From NCBI RefSeq assembly GCF_014805825.1, contig NZ_CP061941.1:1240001-1304000 (forward strand): DNA of 64,000 bases, given 5' to 3'. Shown piece after piece: positions 1 through 8,692 of the stretch. The stretch is from Marinomonas algicola. Its GTDB lineage: Bacteria; Pseudomonadota; Gammaproteobacteria; Pseudomonadales; Marinomonadaceae. The notes beneath the pieces were generated by a model. That model did no database searches and was not told the origin of the DNA. It was given only the letters and a program-made list of their open reading frames with translations. Made by a program: the position numbers and the translations under genes. The stretch's first letter is position 1; each line of letters starts with the position of its first letter.

Positions 1-217
1 GACTAAATGATTAATGTAACGAAATGAAACGTTTGCAGGTTGACGGCTAAATAGCCGATATACAGTGACTTTTTTACAGTGATCAATAAAAACAGCTGTA
101 AAAAAAACTAATCAAATACAAAAAAAAGATAATTTTACCCACTGCCTATTCGTTTTACATTCAAATCACTCCTGATTTAGGAGAAACGTTCACTTAATAA
201 AAATAAAAGGAATGGAT
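1..217 (+). promoter_or_regulatory. upstream region of xylFGH
   Basis: No gene is seen here. Positions 25-37 read TGAAACGTTTGCA, which resembles a LacI-family operator half-palindrome. A second inverted repeat pairs TTTTTTACAG (70-79) with CTGTAAAAAA (96-105); it has T then A runs, so it is not a terminator and may be an operator. Neither site is proven. The ribosome site for xylF is AAAGGA at 206-211. Confidence 0.4.
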
Positions 218-1213
218 ATGAAAAAGTTACTTTCTATTGGTTTGATTGCGGCCACTTGTGCGGTTGGTCCTGCTATGGCGGCGGGTGAAAAAATTGGCTT
301 ACTGATGTCTGATCTACGATTAGAGCGCTGGCAGAAAGACAGAGATTTATTTACTGAAGCGGCCGAGGCGCTTGGTGCGAAAGTGTATACTCAGTCAGCT
401 AATGGTGATGTTACGACTCAGATTTCTCAAATTGAAAATATGATCTCTCGTGGCGTTGATGTGTTAGTGATCGTTCCAGAAAATGGAGAGGTTTTAAGCA
501 ATGTCTTAGCCGAGGCGAAAGCAGAAGGCATTAAGGTGCTGGCTTATGATCGATTGATTAAGTTTGCTGATATCGATCTTTACGTTTCTTTTGATAATAT
601 TCGAGTAGGTGAAATGCAAGCGGAAGCCTTGCTGAAGCGTGTGCCTACAGGGAATTACTTTTTAATGGGCGGCTCACCAACGGACAATAATGCGAAAATG
701 TTCCGTGAAGGGCAAATGAATGTGTTACAACCCGCTATTGATGCGAAGAAAATCAATGTTGTTGGTGATCAATGGGCCATGGGGTGGTCGGCTGAAGCCG
801 CATTAAACATTATGGAAAATGGTCTAACGGCCAATAACAATAAAGTAGATGCGGTCGTCGCGTCTAATGATGCGACTGCGGGTGGCGCTATTCAAGCCTT
901 AGCCGCTCAAGGTTTAGACGGTAAGGTGGTTATCTCAGGACAAGATGCCGATTTAGCGGCGATGCGTCGTATTGTTGCAGGTACGCAAACGATGACAGTT
1001 TACAAACCTATTGCCAGCTTAGCGAAAACCAGCGCTGAAATGGCTGTGAAATTGGCAAAAAATGAAGCCATTGACGTTAATGGTCATGTGAATAACAGCA
1101 CTAAAGACGTCGACGCGGTTTTACTTGATCCTGTTGCGGTTTCTAAAGAGAACTTAGACAGCACCGTAATTGCAGACGGCTTCCATTCTCGAGATGACGT
1201 TTATAACCCTTAA
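218..1213 (+). CDS. xylF: D-xylose ABC transporter, periplasmic binding protein
   Basis: Periplasmic sugar-binding subunit of the xylose importer. The protein opens with MKKLLSIGLIAATCAVG and an AMA-A cleavage site, a normal Sec signal peptide, followed by the periplasmic-binding-protein type I fold with XylF-like segments (KIGLLMSDLRLERW, RGVDVLVIVPENG, VVASNDATAGGAIQAL). The start at 218 was chosen over an in-frame ATG at 212 because AAAGGA at 206-211 sits 6 bases before 218 but touches 212. The mature length of about 310 aa is usual for XylF. It is followed by xylG and xylH on the same strand. The substrate is inferred from family resemblance; another pentose is possible. Confidence 0.9.
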   Translation: MKKLLSIGLIAATCAVGPAMAAGEKIGLLMSDLRLERWQKDRDLFTEAAEALGAKVYTQSANGDVTTQISQIENMISRGVDVLVIVPENGEVLSNVLAEAKAEGIKVLAYDRLIKFADIDLYVSFDNIRVGEMQAEALLKRVPTGNYFLMGGSPTDNNAKMFREGQMNVLQPAIDAKKINVVGDQWAMGWSAEAALNIMENGLTANNNKVDAVVASNDATAGGAIQALAAQGLDGKVVISGQDADLAAMRRIVAGTQTMTVYKPIASLAKTSAEMAVKLAKNEAIDVNGHVNNSTKDVDAVLLDPVAVSKENLDSTVIADGFHSRDDVYNP

Positions 1214-1270
1214 TACACACCTGGTACAGGTGTTCAAAAGAATGCCTGTATTCTTTTCATAGGGGGAAAA

Positions 1271-2794
1271 ATGACTCAACCACTTATAGAAATGCGTGAC
1301 ATTATAAAGAGCTTCTCAGGTGTGCGTGCATTAAATGGCGTCAGTATAAAGTTAGCACGTGGAGAAGCGTTATCCATATGTGGAGAGAATGGCTCAGGAA
1401 AATCCACGTTAATGAAAGTTCTTAGCGGGGTTTGGCCTTACGGTTCTTACGAAGGGGATATTTTTTTCGAAGGGCAAGTGGTTAAAGCCACTGGTATTCG
1501 AGATACGGAAGCATTGGGCATCGTCATTATTCACCAAGAATTAGCCTTGGTGAAAGAGCTTTCTGTCTTAGAAAATATTTTCTTAGGGAATGAGCTTGGT
1601 GGTTTTTTCAGATTAAATGATGACGACATGTATCGTAAAACCTGTGACCTACTAAAGCGAGTGAAACTGGATGTGTTACCGACTACTTTAGTTCGTGACT
1701 TAGGTGTCGGGCAGCAGCAGTTAGTTGAGATTGCCAAGGCTCTGAATAAGAATGTTAAGCTCTTGATACTAGATGAGCCAACGTCCTCGCTCACCCGTAA
1801 TGAAATTCAAATACTCTTAAATATTGTGCACGAATTGAAGGCGCAAGGGATAGCCTGTATTTACATTTCCCATAAATTAGATGAGGTGTTGGACTTATCT
1901 ACTTGGGTGGCTGTTATTCGTGATGGCGATCATATCGATACTAGGTCGGCAGCCGAACTGACTCAAAACGACATCATCAGCATGATGGTCGGGCGAGAAT
2001 TAGAAGAACTTTTCCCAAGGGAAGTTCATGAAATTGGTGAAACGGTTTTACGTGTAAAGAAGGCCCATGCTATGCAAACCGGCGCCTCGATTCCTCAAGT
2101 TAATGATGTGAGTTTTGAATTGAAAAAAGGGGAGATATTGGGGATTTCAGGTTTGATTGGATCGGGTCGAACTGAATTAATGCAATGCATTTATGGCTGT
2201 TATGACGGACGCTATTCTGCAACCATCGAAATGCAAGGGCAATCTCTCACTATTCGATCTCAAAGAGATGCGCTTACGGCGGGTATCGCTATGGTGCCAG
2301 AAGATCGAAAACGCCACGGTATCGTTCCAATTATGGGGGTGGGTCGAAATATTAGCCTTTCTGTTTTAGATGATTATGTGACCTATTTAGGTGCTATTGA
2401 CGAAAATCGAGAAACTCAGGATAGCGTTGATTATATTGCTCGTTTGAAAGTAAAAACGGCTTCTCCTGAGTTACCCATAAAAAACTTGAGTGGTGGTAAT
2501 CAGCAAAAAGCCATTATTGCAAAGTGCCTATTAACAAACCCCACTATTCTGATATTGGATGAACCTACTCGTGGTATTGATGTTGGTGCTAAATATGAAA
2601 TTTATAAACTGATGCACGCCTTAGTGAAAGAAGGTATGTCCATTATCATGGTGTCTTCTGAGTTACCTGAGGTGATTGGCATCAGTGATCGTGTTTTGGT
2701 GATGCATGAAGGCCGTTTAAAAGGTGAGTTTGACCATCAAGGGCTCACTCAAGAAATGATTATGAACTGCGCTATAAAAGAAGAAGGTCTATAA
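1271..2794 (+). CDS. xylG: D-xylose ABC transporter, duplicated ATPase
   Basis: Cytoplasmic ATPase that powers the xylose importer. At 507 aa it carries two ABC domains, as all monosaccharide (CUT2) ATPases do. The first has Walker A GENGSGKST at residues 38-46 and a signature-like LGVGQQQLVEIAKAL; the second has the variant loop GLIGSGRTE and the signature LSGGNQQKAIIAK with a following ILDEPTRGIDVGAK. GGGGAAAA lies just before the start. It ends one base before the ATG of xylH, so translation is probably coupled. Confidence 0.93.
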   Translation: MTQPLIEMRDIIKSFSGVRALNGVSIKLARGEALSICGENGSGKSTLMKVLSGVWPYGSYEGDIFFEGQVVKATGIRDTEALGIVIIHQELALVKELSVLENIFLGNELGGFFRLNDDDMYRKTCDLLKRVKLDVLPTTLVRDLGVGQQQLVEIAKALNKNVKLLILDEPTSSLTRNEIQILLNIVHELKAQGIACIYISHKLDEVLDLSTWVAVIRDGDHIDTRSAAELTQNDIISMMVGRELEELFPREVHEIGETVLRVKKAHAMQTGASIPQVNDVSFELKKGEILGISGLIGSGRTELMQCIYGCYDGRYSATIEMQGQSLTIRSQRDALTAGIAMVPEDRKRHGIVPIMGVGRNISLSVLDDYVTYLGAIDENRETQDSVDYIARLKVKTASPELPIKNLSGGNQQKAIIAKCLLTNPTILILDEPTRGIDVGAKYEIYKLMHALVKEGMSIIMVSSELPEVIGISDRVLVMHEGRLKGEFDHQGLTQEMIMNCAIKEEGL

Positions 2795-2795
2795 A

Positions 2796-3926
2796 ATGTT
2801 TAAAACAATAAAAACAAGCCAGTTACAGTTGCTTGCCATGATAGCGGCGATGCTGATTATCGTTGTATTTTTCTCTGTTGCTACTGAAGGCGCTTTTATA
2901 ACACCCCGTAATATTTCGAATTTGATTCGGCAAACGGCCATTGTTGGTGTATTGGCTATTGGTATGGTATTTGTCATTATCAGTGCCGAAATTGATTTGT
3001 CCGTTGGTTCTATGATGGGGTTGTTAGGGGGCGTGGCCGCTATTTTAGACGTATGGCTGCATTTACCAATTGCCTTAACCATTGTGATTACCGTGTTTGC
3101 TGGATTGGTTTTAGGGTTATTTAACGGCTGGTGGGTGGCCTATCAAAGAGTACCTTCTTTTATTGTCACCTTGGCTGGCATGTTGGCGTTTCGTGGTATT
3201 TTAGTGGGACTAACGGATGGCGCAACGGTAGCACCAACGTCCAGTGATTTATCTATTATTGGGCAAAGTTACATTCCATCTGGGTGGGGAGTGAGTGTAA
3301 TAGGAGTCTTGTGTCTTGGTCTCATTGCACGGGTTTATTCACGTCGTAAGTCAAGACAGAATCACGGTATTGAAAATACAACGGCAAAATTTGAGTATGC
3401 TAAAGCGTTTATTGTTGTTGCGGTATTGCTGGGTTTATTGATTGCATTAGAAAACTATCGTGGTATCCCGACCCCAATTCTAATTATGGGTGGCTTGATA
3501 TTGCTGGCTACTTATATTGCTAAGCGGACGGCATTTGGCCGTCGTGTGTACTCAATAGGAGGCAATATAGAAGCGGCTCGAATGTCGGGGGTCAATGTTG
3601 AATGGAACAAAATGTGGGTCTTTGGCTTCAATGGGATGATGGTTGCCATAGCGGCTTTGATTTTGACATCAAGGCTTGGTGCCGGCTCTCCTGCCGCGGG
3701 TAATATGGCAGAACTGGATGCAATCGCCGCTTGTGTGATTGGTGGAACCAGTCTGGCGGGAGGAATAGGAACGGTTTTTGGGGCTATCATGGGGGCCTTG
3801 ATCATGGCCAGTTTAGATAATGGCATGAGCATGTTAGATGTTCCGACTTTCTGGCAGTTGATTGTTAAAGGAGGGATTCTATTGCTTGCGGTATGGTTGG
3901 ATGTAAAAACGAAAAAATCTAGCTAA
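2796..3926 (+). CDS. xylH: D-xylose ABC transporter, permease
   Basis: Inner-membrane channel subunit of the importer, 376 aa with about ten hydrophobic segments. It shows the CUT2 permease hallmarks: an N-terminal NISNLIRQTAIVGVLAIGMVFVI-type helix with SAEIDLSVGSMMGL, the YSIGGNIEAARMSG stretch and the late GGTSLAGGIGTVFGA loop that meets the ATPase. It starts one base after xylG ends and is followed by a terminator, so xylFGH is a self-contained operon without catabolic genes in view. Confidence 0.92.
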   Translation: MFKTIKTSQLQLLAMIAAMLIIVVFFSVATEGAFITPRNISNLIRQTAIVGVLAIGMVFVIISAEIDLSVGSMMGLLGGVAAILDVWLHLPIALTIVITVFAGLVLGLFNGWWVAYQRVPSFIVTLAGMLAFRGILVGLTDGATVAPTSSDLSIIGQSYIPSGWGVSVIGVLCLGLIARVYSRRKSRQNHGIENTTAKFEYAKAFIVVAVLLGLLIALENYRGIPTPILIMGGLILLATYIAKRTAFGRRVYSIGGNIEAARMSGVNVEWNKMWVFGFNGMMVAIAALILTSRLGAGSPAAGNMAELDAIAACVIGGTSLAGGIGTVFGAIMGALIMASLDNGMSMLDVPTFWQLIVKGGILLLAVWLDVKTKKSS

Positions 3927-3941
3927 GATGGTTTTCATCTG

Positions 3942-3975
3942 CTTAAAGCCGTTTAGTTAAGCGGCTTTTTTATTT
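3942..3975 (+). terminator. Rho-independent terminator after xylH
   Basis: AAAGCCG (3945-3951) pairs with CGGCTTT (3962-3968) and runs into a T tract. It lies 18 bases after the xylH stop. Confidence 0.8.
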
Positions 3976-4141
3976 AAATAGCCATAAGATGCCTTATATG
4001 ACTTAACTGTTTTATGATGGATAATAGACAGTGACAAGTGGGCTTTACCTGATCACAGCGTGGGGGATAACAGTGTAGTTACATACCTTTCACGTTTAGG
4101 CGAGAGCATCTCAAGCTGATAATAAGGACTGTTGATCATAA

Positions 4142-5413
4142 ATGAAATTTATAAAACAGCGTGCTGGCTGGTTGGTTCTTGGAACATTAGTTTTTTATCT
4201 TTTGTTTGTCGTCCAATGGGTACCTTTATGGGTACCTACTTTGTCCGCCTGGGTATCGAATATGGCCATGTGGAGAACGCTTCCAAAAGGGGCTCGACGT
4301 CAGGTCAGTATTTTAATGGGTATTGGTGTTGTCGCACTTGTTTTTGCTGCGTCTAAAGGAATTTTGATGACATGGCAGCAGATATTGTCCGTAAATATCC
4401 CCTTGTTAGCGATGTTTGTCGCTGTCTCTTTTTTGGATTTAACCAGTTCAAAGGATCTAAAACGACCGTTGCCTCAAGGTGTACGAGCGATTTTGAATAC
4501 GGCGTTTGGTGTTCACTTGTTGGGGGCTGTGATCAACCTGTCTGTGGTCATGGTGTTTGCCGACCGTATAAAAGGAGCGGTTAACCTGACGAACAGCCAA
4601 CAGTTTATTCTAACGCGTTGTTTTTCTGCTGGGGCTTGGTGGTCGCCTTTTTTTGTTGCGACAGGGGTGGCCATAACCTTTGCGCCAGGTATGGAATGGC
4701 AAGAAACCTTGATTCCAGGCGTCGCTATGGGGGTGATGGCAACGCTTATCTCAAGCTTTGATGCGTACCGTAGCGATGACAAAACGTTTCACGGTTACCC
4801 TATTCAATTAGAAAGCCTCATCATTCCGGTGTTTTTAGCGGTATCAGTTATTATTTTTCACTTTCTTTTTCCTTCTACCAGCATTTTAGTGCTCATTTGT
4901 TTGTTATCGCCTACGGCCGCCATCCTTTTTATGAACGCCAAACCTAGACGAAGGATTCTTTATCATTTTGTTGACCATAAATTGCCTCAAATAGGCAGTC
5001 AATTCGCCTTATTTCTAGGGGCTGGCGTCTTCTCTAATGGCATAGCCGCCATCATTTTTTGTTACCCTGAATTCTTTGATTTACATCACTTTCATTTTAA
5101 TGGGTGGATGTTTTCCTGGGTATTGGCAGGGATGATTCTAGCCAGTTACATTGGTATTCATCCCTTAGTCAGTGTGGCGATTATCAGTCCAATGCTGTTG
5201 CCATTAGAACCTAATCCAACACAACTTGGTTTTCTATTTTTAAGTGGTTGGGCTATATCTGCTGGAAGCAGCGCGCTGACTGGACTTGGCTTGTTAATGT
5301 CCAGTCGTTATGGGATTTCAGCAAAATCCATAATGGCCAATAGCTGGCATTACGCAGTCATTATGTGGCTCCTGTGTTCACTGACGAATGGTTTGTTTTT
5401 AGTCATAGGATAA
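4142..5413 (+). CDS. multi-pass inner-membrane protein, function unknown
   Basis: A 423-aa protein made almost wholly of hydrophobic helices (roughly ten to twelve). I do not recognise the family with confidence. The paired re-entrant-looking segments, for example CFSAGAWWSPFFVATGVAIT in the first half and SGWAISAGSSALTGLGLLMS in the second, recall the inverted-repeat architecture of the ion-transporter superfamily (ArsB, TRAP-M, NhaD). This is a resemblance of pattern, not a match. AAGG at about 4124-4127 is a distant ribosome site. It stands alone on its strand, with the xyl terminator before it and a hairpin after it. Confidence 0.6.
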   Translation: MKFIKQRAGWLVLGTLVFYLLFVVQWVPLWVPTLSAWVSNMAMWRTLPKGARRQVSILMGIGVVALVFAASKGILMTWQQILSVNIPLLAMFVAVSFLDLTSSKDLKRPLPQGVRAILNTAFGVHLLGAVINLSVVMVFADRIKGAVNLTNSQQFILTRCFSAGAWWSPFFVATGVAITFAPGMEWQETLIPGVAMGVMATLISSFDAYRSDDKTFHGYPIQLESLIIPVFLAVSVIIFHFLFPSTSILVLICLLSPTAAILFMNAKPRRRILYHFVDHKLPQIGSQFALFLGAGVFSNGIAAIIFCYPEFFDLHHFHFNGWMFSWVLAGMILASYIGIHPLVSVAIISPMLLPLEPNPTQLGFLFLSGWAISAGSSALTGLGLLMSSRYGISAKSIMANSWHYAVIMWLLCSLTNGLFLVIG

Positions 5414-5426
5414 CCTCAACTAATAC

Positions 5427-5467
5427 GATAAAAGACCAAGCCGTTATTTTTTAACGTCACTTTTATC
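5427..5467. terminator. hairpin between convergent genes
   Basis: GATAAAAG (5427-5434) pairs with CTTTTATC (5460-5467), and inside it CGTTA pairs with TAACG around a six-T loop. It lies between the ends of two convergent genes and may terminate both. There is no clean external T run. Confidence 0.4.
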
Positions 5468-5508
5468 ACTATTTTTCGCTCAGATGGCTTAATAAGTGGA
5501 GGCCGTGA

Positions 5509-5871
5509 TTATTTATTGAATAATAGGCTGTCATTTTTACGCCCCAAGAAAATAATAACTGAAAAAGTGAAGAGCAGTGCGGCAGGCATAAACCCTTGTG
5601 GATCAAACTTTAGGTGGTAATACATTGCACCAATCATAATTAAAGCTAATCCCGCTGCGGCTAATGCGCTTAATTTCTTGATGAAAAGGCCTATTGCGCC
5701 CGCTATTTCACAACCGCCAACCAGATAACCCGTAAAGACAGGCAAGCCTAAAACCGCAAAAGACTTATGTACCATTTCAACTCCCATTAATTTGGCCGTT
5801 CCAGCGGCTATAAAAGCGATGGTAGAAATAGCAATGACGGCCCAAAGTCCGTACTTTTTAAATTTTGTCAT
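5509..5871 (-). CDS. DoxX-like family membrane protein
   Basis: A small 120-aa inner-membrane protein with four predicted helices and the DoxX-like layout: an N-terminal helix ending in AAGTAKLMG, then GYLVGGCEIAGAIGLFI, a third helix with LIMIGAMYYHL and a final helix before a charged tail. DoxX-like proteins are poorly defined, with roles proposed in redox and quinone-linked processes. It is divergent from the LysR gene at 6001, which makes it a plausible regulatory target of that protein. Confidence 0.7.
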   Translation of the reverse strand: MTKFKKYGLWAVIAISTIAFIAAGTAKLMGVEMVHKSFAVLGLPVFTGYLVGGCEIAGAIGLFIKKLSALAAAGLALIMIGAMYYHLKFDPQGFMPAALLFTFSVIIFLGRKNDSLLFNK

Positions 5872-6000
5872 AACTTACTCATTTCATTTTTTAATATTTG
5901 TCAGTATAAAATAAGCTGACTTAATTAAAATTGATTGTATTTTATAAAGAGTATAAGTATTAGTTAACTTGTATTGGTGAAAAATCAGCCGGAAAAAATT

Positions 6001-6912
6001 ATGACATTAGAACAACTTAAGATGTTGAAAGCCGTGATACAAGAGGGCTCATTACAGGCTGCGAGTAATCGTCTTTTTAAAACCCAACCTGCGATCAGTA
6101 AAGGATTACAGCAATTGGAAAGTACGTTGGGGGTAACTGTACTCGATCGTTCTGGTTACAAGTTGAAACTGACCCAACAAGGGGAGTTAATTTACCAGAA
6201 AGCGCTTATGCTATTGGAGCAGAGCGATCAACTCAATCAAATGGCCAATCATTTTAAAACCGGTTACGAAGCAAAAGTTGTAATCGCTGTAGACGCCATG
6301 TTTGATTTGGTTAAATTAGTACCGATATTTGAGCATATCCAGCAAGAGTTTCCACATACTCAAATTCTTTTAACGCAAGAGTTTTTAACCGGAGGCATAG
6401 ATGCCATTGTTAGCAAAAAAGCGGAACTGGCTATTTCAGCTGCTGAAGCGAATTTTTTGAAGACCTTTAAATTAGTGACTCAACCTATTTATACCGAGAG
6501 CGTAATCAATGTCGCTGCGCCTAAAATGTTAAAGAGACATCAGAACTTGATGGAATCCTCCCAATTAAAAGAAGAGTATCAAATCATAGTGCAAGATTCT
6601 GGGAGCTTTACGAAAGACGTAGAATTGGATGTTCAGTTAGGACAACGAAAATGGTATGTGAATGATTATCATAGTAAGCGAACTTTGTGTTTAAGTGGCA
6701 TTGGTTGGGGTAGACTGCCGTACTTTATGGTAAAAGACGATATTAGAAATGGGCGCTTAACTCCGCTCCGCTTGTCTGATAGTCAAACAGAAATTAAAAT
6801 AAAAAGTTATGTTATGAAACGAAAAGGCGAAATTTTAGGACCCGTCGCTACAAGGCTCTGGAATGAAATAAGCCAATTGAATCATGGATTAGGTGAGATT
6901 AGAGAAGAGTAG
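6001..6912 (+). CDS. LysR family transcriptional regulator
   Basis: A 303-aa DNA-binding regulator. The winged-helix motif lies in the first 60 residues (MTLEQLKMLKAVIQEGSLQAAS ... QPAISKGLQQLES ... GVTVLDRS), followed by a LysR substrate-binding domain. The ATG at 6001 is preferred because the family normally begins within a few residues of the LEQLK motif; an upstream TTG at 5974 in the same frame would add nine residues. It is divergent from the DoxX-like gene, with about 130 bases between. The inducer is unknown. Confidence 0.85.
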   Translation: MTLEQLKMLKAVIQEGSLQAASNRLFKTQPAISKGLQQLESTLGVTVLDRSGYKLKLTQQGELIYQKALMLLEQSDQLNQMANHFKTGYEAKVVIAVDAMFDLVKLVPIFEHIQQEFPHTQILLTQEFLTGGIDAIVSKKAELAISAAEANFLKTFKLVTQPIYTESVINVAAPKMLKRHQNLMESSQLKEEYQIIVQDSGSFTKDVELDVQLGQRKWYVNDYHSKRTLCLSGIGWGRLPYFMVKDDIRNGRLTPLRLSDSQTEIKIKSYVMKRKGEILGPVATRLWNEISQLNHGLGEIREE

Positions 6913-6944
6913 GATAAAAATCTAAAGCCGTTTAAGGTTAAGAT

Positions 6945-6990
6945 GCTGCAGTTTAAACAGGATGTTGTGATTAAACTGCAGCGTGTTTTA
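6945..6990. terminator. bidirectional terminator hairpin
   Basis: A perfect 12-bp inverted repeat: GCTGCAGTTTAA (6945-6956) with TTAAACTGCAGC (6971-6982), loop 14 bases, followed by GTGTTTTA. It sits between the convergent LysR and aldolase genes. Confidence 0.6.
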
Positions 6991-7017
6991 CCTCTGATTA
7001 ATGCTCTTTATAGAGAA

Positions 7018-7668
7018 TTAGACTTGGCGTGCTTTAGCAACGGCCGCTAGGAATGTTTTTGCCGCCTCTGTTACTTTCGAATAATCTCCGCTTCCTTTCG
7101 CTGCTTTTGTTATAAAGCTGCCAACACCGACAGAAACACAGCCAGCATCAATCCATTCTTTAACGTTTTCAGGAGTGACACCACCGGTTGGTGTTATCGG
7201 AGCCTGCTCTAGCGGTGCGCGTATGGTTTTTACATAGGAAGCCCCAAGAACGTCTGCTGGAAACAGTTTGACAATATCCGCTCCAGCATCAAGCGCGGTA
7301 ACCACTTCGGTTGGCGTATACGCCCCACAAACGCTAACCGCTTGATAACGGTTTGCCATCAGAATCATACTGGTTGTTACATTTGGGCTAACTAACAATT
7401 CTGCTCCGGCTAACAAGGCGGCCCTTGCTGTTTCTGCATCCAAAACAGTACCTGCGCCAATTAAAATGCCGTCGTTTCTGTATTTTTTAGACAGTGTGGA
7501 AATAATCCCAAGAGCATTAGGAACGCTTAGCGTAATTTCAAGTGCTCTTATTCCGCCAGCAATGGCTGCTTCAGCAACAGCAAGTGCATCCTGTTCATCA
7601 TCTAATCGTATGATAAGCAAAATGCCTGTTTCTGATATTTTGTTTAGGTTATCGAGCTTTTTCCACAT
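7018..7668 (-). CDS. KDPG/KDPGal-type aldolase
   Basis: A 216-aa class I aldolase of the 2-dehydro-3-deoxy-phosphogluconate family, which splits KDPG (or its galactonate epimer) into pyruvate and glyceraldehyde 3-phosphate in the cytoplasm. The Schiff-base lysine is in DIVKLFPAD, the general-base glutamate in ALEITL, and the phosphate loops in GAGTVLD and TPTGGVTPENV. It follows the IclR gene by 35 bases on the same strand. With a TRAP importer and kinase divergent from it, it probably serves uptake and breakdown of a sugar acid. KDPG and KDPGal forms cannot be told apart by eye. Confidence 0.85.
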   Translation of the reverse strand: MWKKLDNLNKISETGILLIIRLDDEQDALAVAEAAIAGGIRALEITLSVPNALGIISTLSKKYRNDGILIGAGTVLDAETARAALLAGAELLVSPNVTTSMILMANRYQAVSVCGAYTPTEVVTALDAGADIVKLFPADVLGASYVKTIRAPLEQAPITPTGGVTPENVKEWIDAGCVSVGVGSFITKAAKGSGDYSKVTEAAKTFLAAVAKARQV

Positions 7669-7703
7669 TTTTGTGTCCTTAATAAGGGTTAGTTTTCATC
7701 GTC

Positions 7704-8492
7704 TTAATTTGCATACAACTGGCGGCCCCCATAACCTAATTGTTGTGAAAGTTTTAAAGCGGTATCTTGGACTAAAGTGACGATGGTTTTTTCTCGCTCA
7801 GTGTTCATGGTGGAATACATGCTAGCAACGCTAATCGCGGCAATGGGTTGAGACCACTGGTCGTAAATAGCTGAACCAATACAGTAGGTCTCAATATTGT
7901 CTTCTCTGTTATCGATGGAATAACCACGAGCACGAGTTTCCTGAATATCTTTCAGCACATCTTGTATTGTTACTTTAGAGTGAATGGTTTTAGAAAGTAG
8001 TTCATCGTTCCCAAGAATGTAATGAATTCTTTCGTCATCCAGCGCGGCTAATAACGCTTTACCAAGCCCCGTTGTATGCATAAAACGACGAGAACCGAGC
8101 TTCGCTGTCGCTCTGACAACGGAAAAATTTTCTGCTTTATCGAGATAGACAATCTTTCCTTTGTCTTCTACTCCAAGGAAGACAGTACTGCCTGTTTGCC
8201 TGTTTAACTCTTGTAAAAGCGGTCTGGCAAGTTGTGAAACACTCATTTTTGATAAATAAGAAATACCTGTTTCAAAGGCCCCTAGGCCTAGGTTATAGGT
8301 TTTTAACCGAGCATCTTCTATCTCTAAGAACCCTTTAAACACTAGGGTCTGTAATAACTCAAAAGCACTGCTTTTAGGAAGAGATAGTGCCTTACAAATT
8401 TCATTAAGAGTTAGAGCTTTCTCACTTTTAGAGAGCAAAAACAATACATCAACGACTCTTTCTGCTGATTTATTTAGCTTGATATTTTCCAT
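7704..8492 (-). CDS. IclR family transcriptional regulator
   Basis: A 262-aa regulator with an N-terminal winged helix (RVVDVLFLLSKSEKALTLNEIC ... LPKSSAFELLQTL) and the C-terminal IclR effector domain (GLGKALLAAL, RARGYSIDNREDN, IAAISVASMYS). Members commonly bind small acids and repress nearby catabolic genes. It is the first gene of the minus-strand pair with the aldolase and is divergent from the kinase-TRAP operon. Two matching palindromes in the divergent region are its likely operators. Confidence 0.88.
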   Translation of the reverse strand: MENIKLNKSAERVVDVLFLLSKSEKALTLNEICKALSLPKSSAFELLQTLVFKGFLEIEDARLKTYNLGLGAFETGISYLSKMSVSQLARPLLQELNRQTGSTVFLGVEDKGKIVYLDKAENFSVVRATAKLGSRRFMHTTGLGKALLAALDDERIHYILGNDELLSKTIHSKVTIQDVLKDIQETRARGYSIDNREDNIETYCIGSAIYDQWSQPIAAISVASMYSTMNTEREKTIVTLVQDTALKLSQQLGYGGRQLYAN

Positions 8493-8510
8493 TTTTTACA
8501 CCGTTTTAAA

Positions 8511-8543
8511 TTCGCATATGAGAACTTGGTTCATGTTTGCGAA
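8511..8543. promoter_or_regulatory. candidate IclR operator, site A
   Basis: An imperfect 33-bp palindrome: left arm TTCGCATATGAGAAC, three-base centre, right arm GTTCATGTTTGCGAA. It lies 19 bases upstream of the IclR start and has the same design as site B, with a GAAC-N3-GTTC core. Confidence 0.6.
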
Positions 8544-8590
8544 TATCGAGACTGTTAATTTACTTAATTTTGTTTTGATTAACAACATAA

Positions 8591-8620
8591 TTTACTTTTT
8601 TTGTGGTTTGTATGTATACT
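8591..8620 (+). promoter_or_regulatory. possible sigma-70 promoter of the kinase-TRAP operon
   Basis: TTTACT at 8591-8596 and TATACT at 8615-8620 are 18 bases apart. Site B would begin about 20 bases downstream of the start point, a normal position for repression. This is a consensus-match inference. Confidence 0.35.
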
Positions 8621-8645
8621 CACTGAAATAATAAATAAATTCTTG

Positions 8646-8678
8646 TTCATATATGCGAACGAGGTTCTTATATATGAA
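8646..8678. promoter_or_regulatory. candidate IclR operator, site B
   Basis: A 33-bp palindrome: left arm TTCATATATGCGAAC, centre GAG, right arm GTTCTTATATATGAA, with 13 of 15 arm positions paired. Its centre is 135 bases from that of site A. It lies 14 bases before the kinase start. Confidence 0.6.
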
Positions 8679-8692
8679 TTTTTGGTGAAAAT

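Noticed and set aside
70..105. Terminator of a gene lying before the window
   Set aside because: The inverted repeat has T before and A after the stem on both strands, opposite to a Rho-independent terminator.
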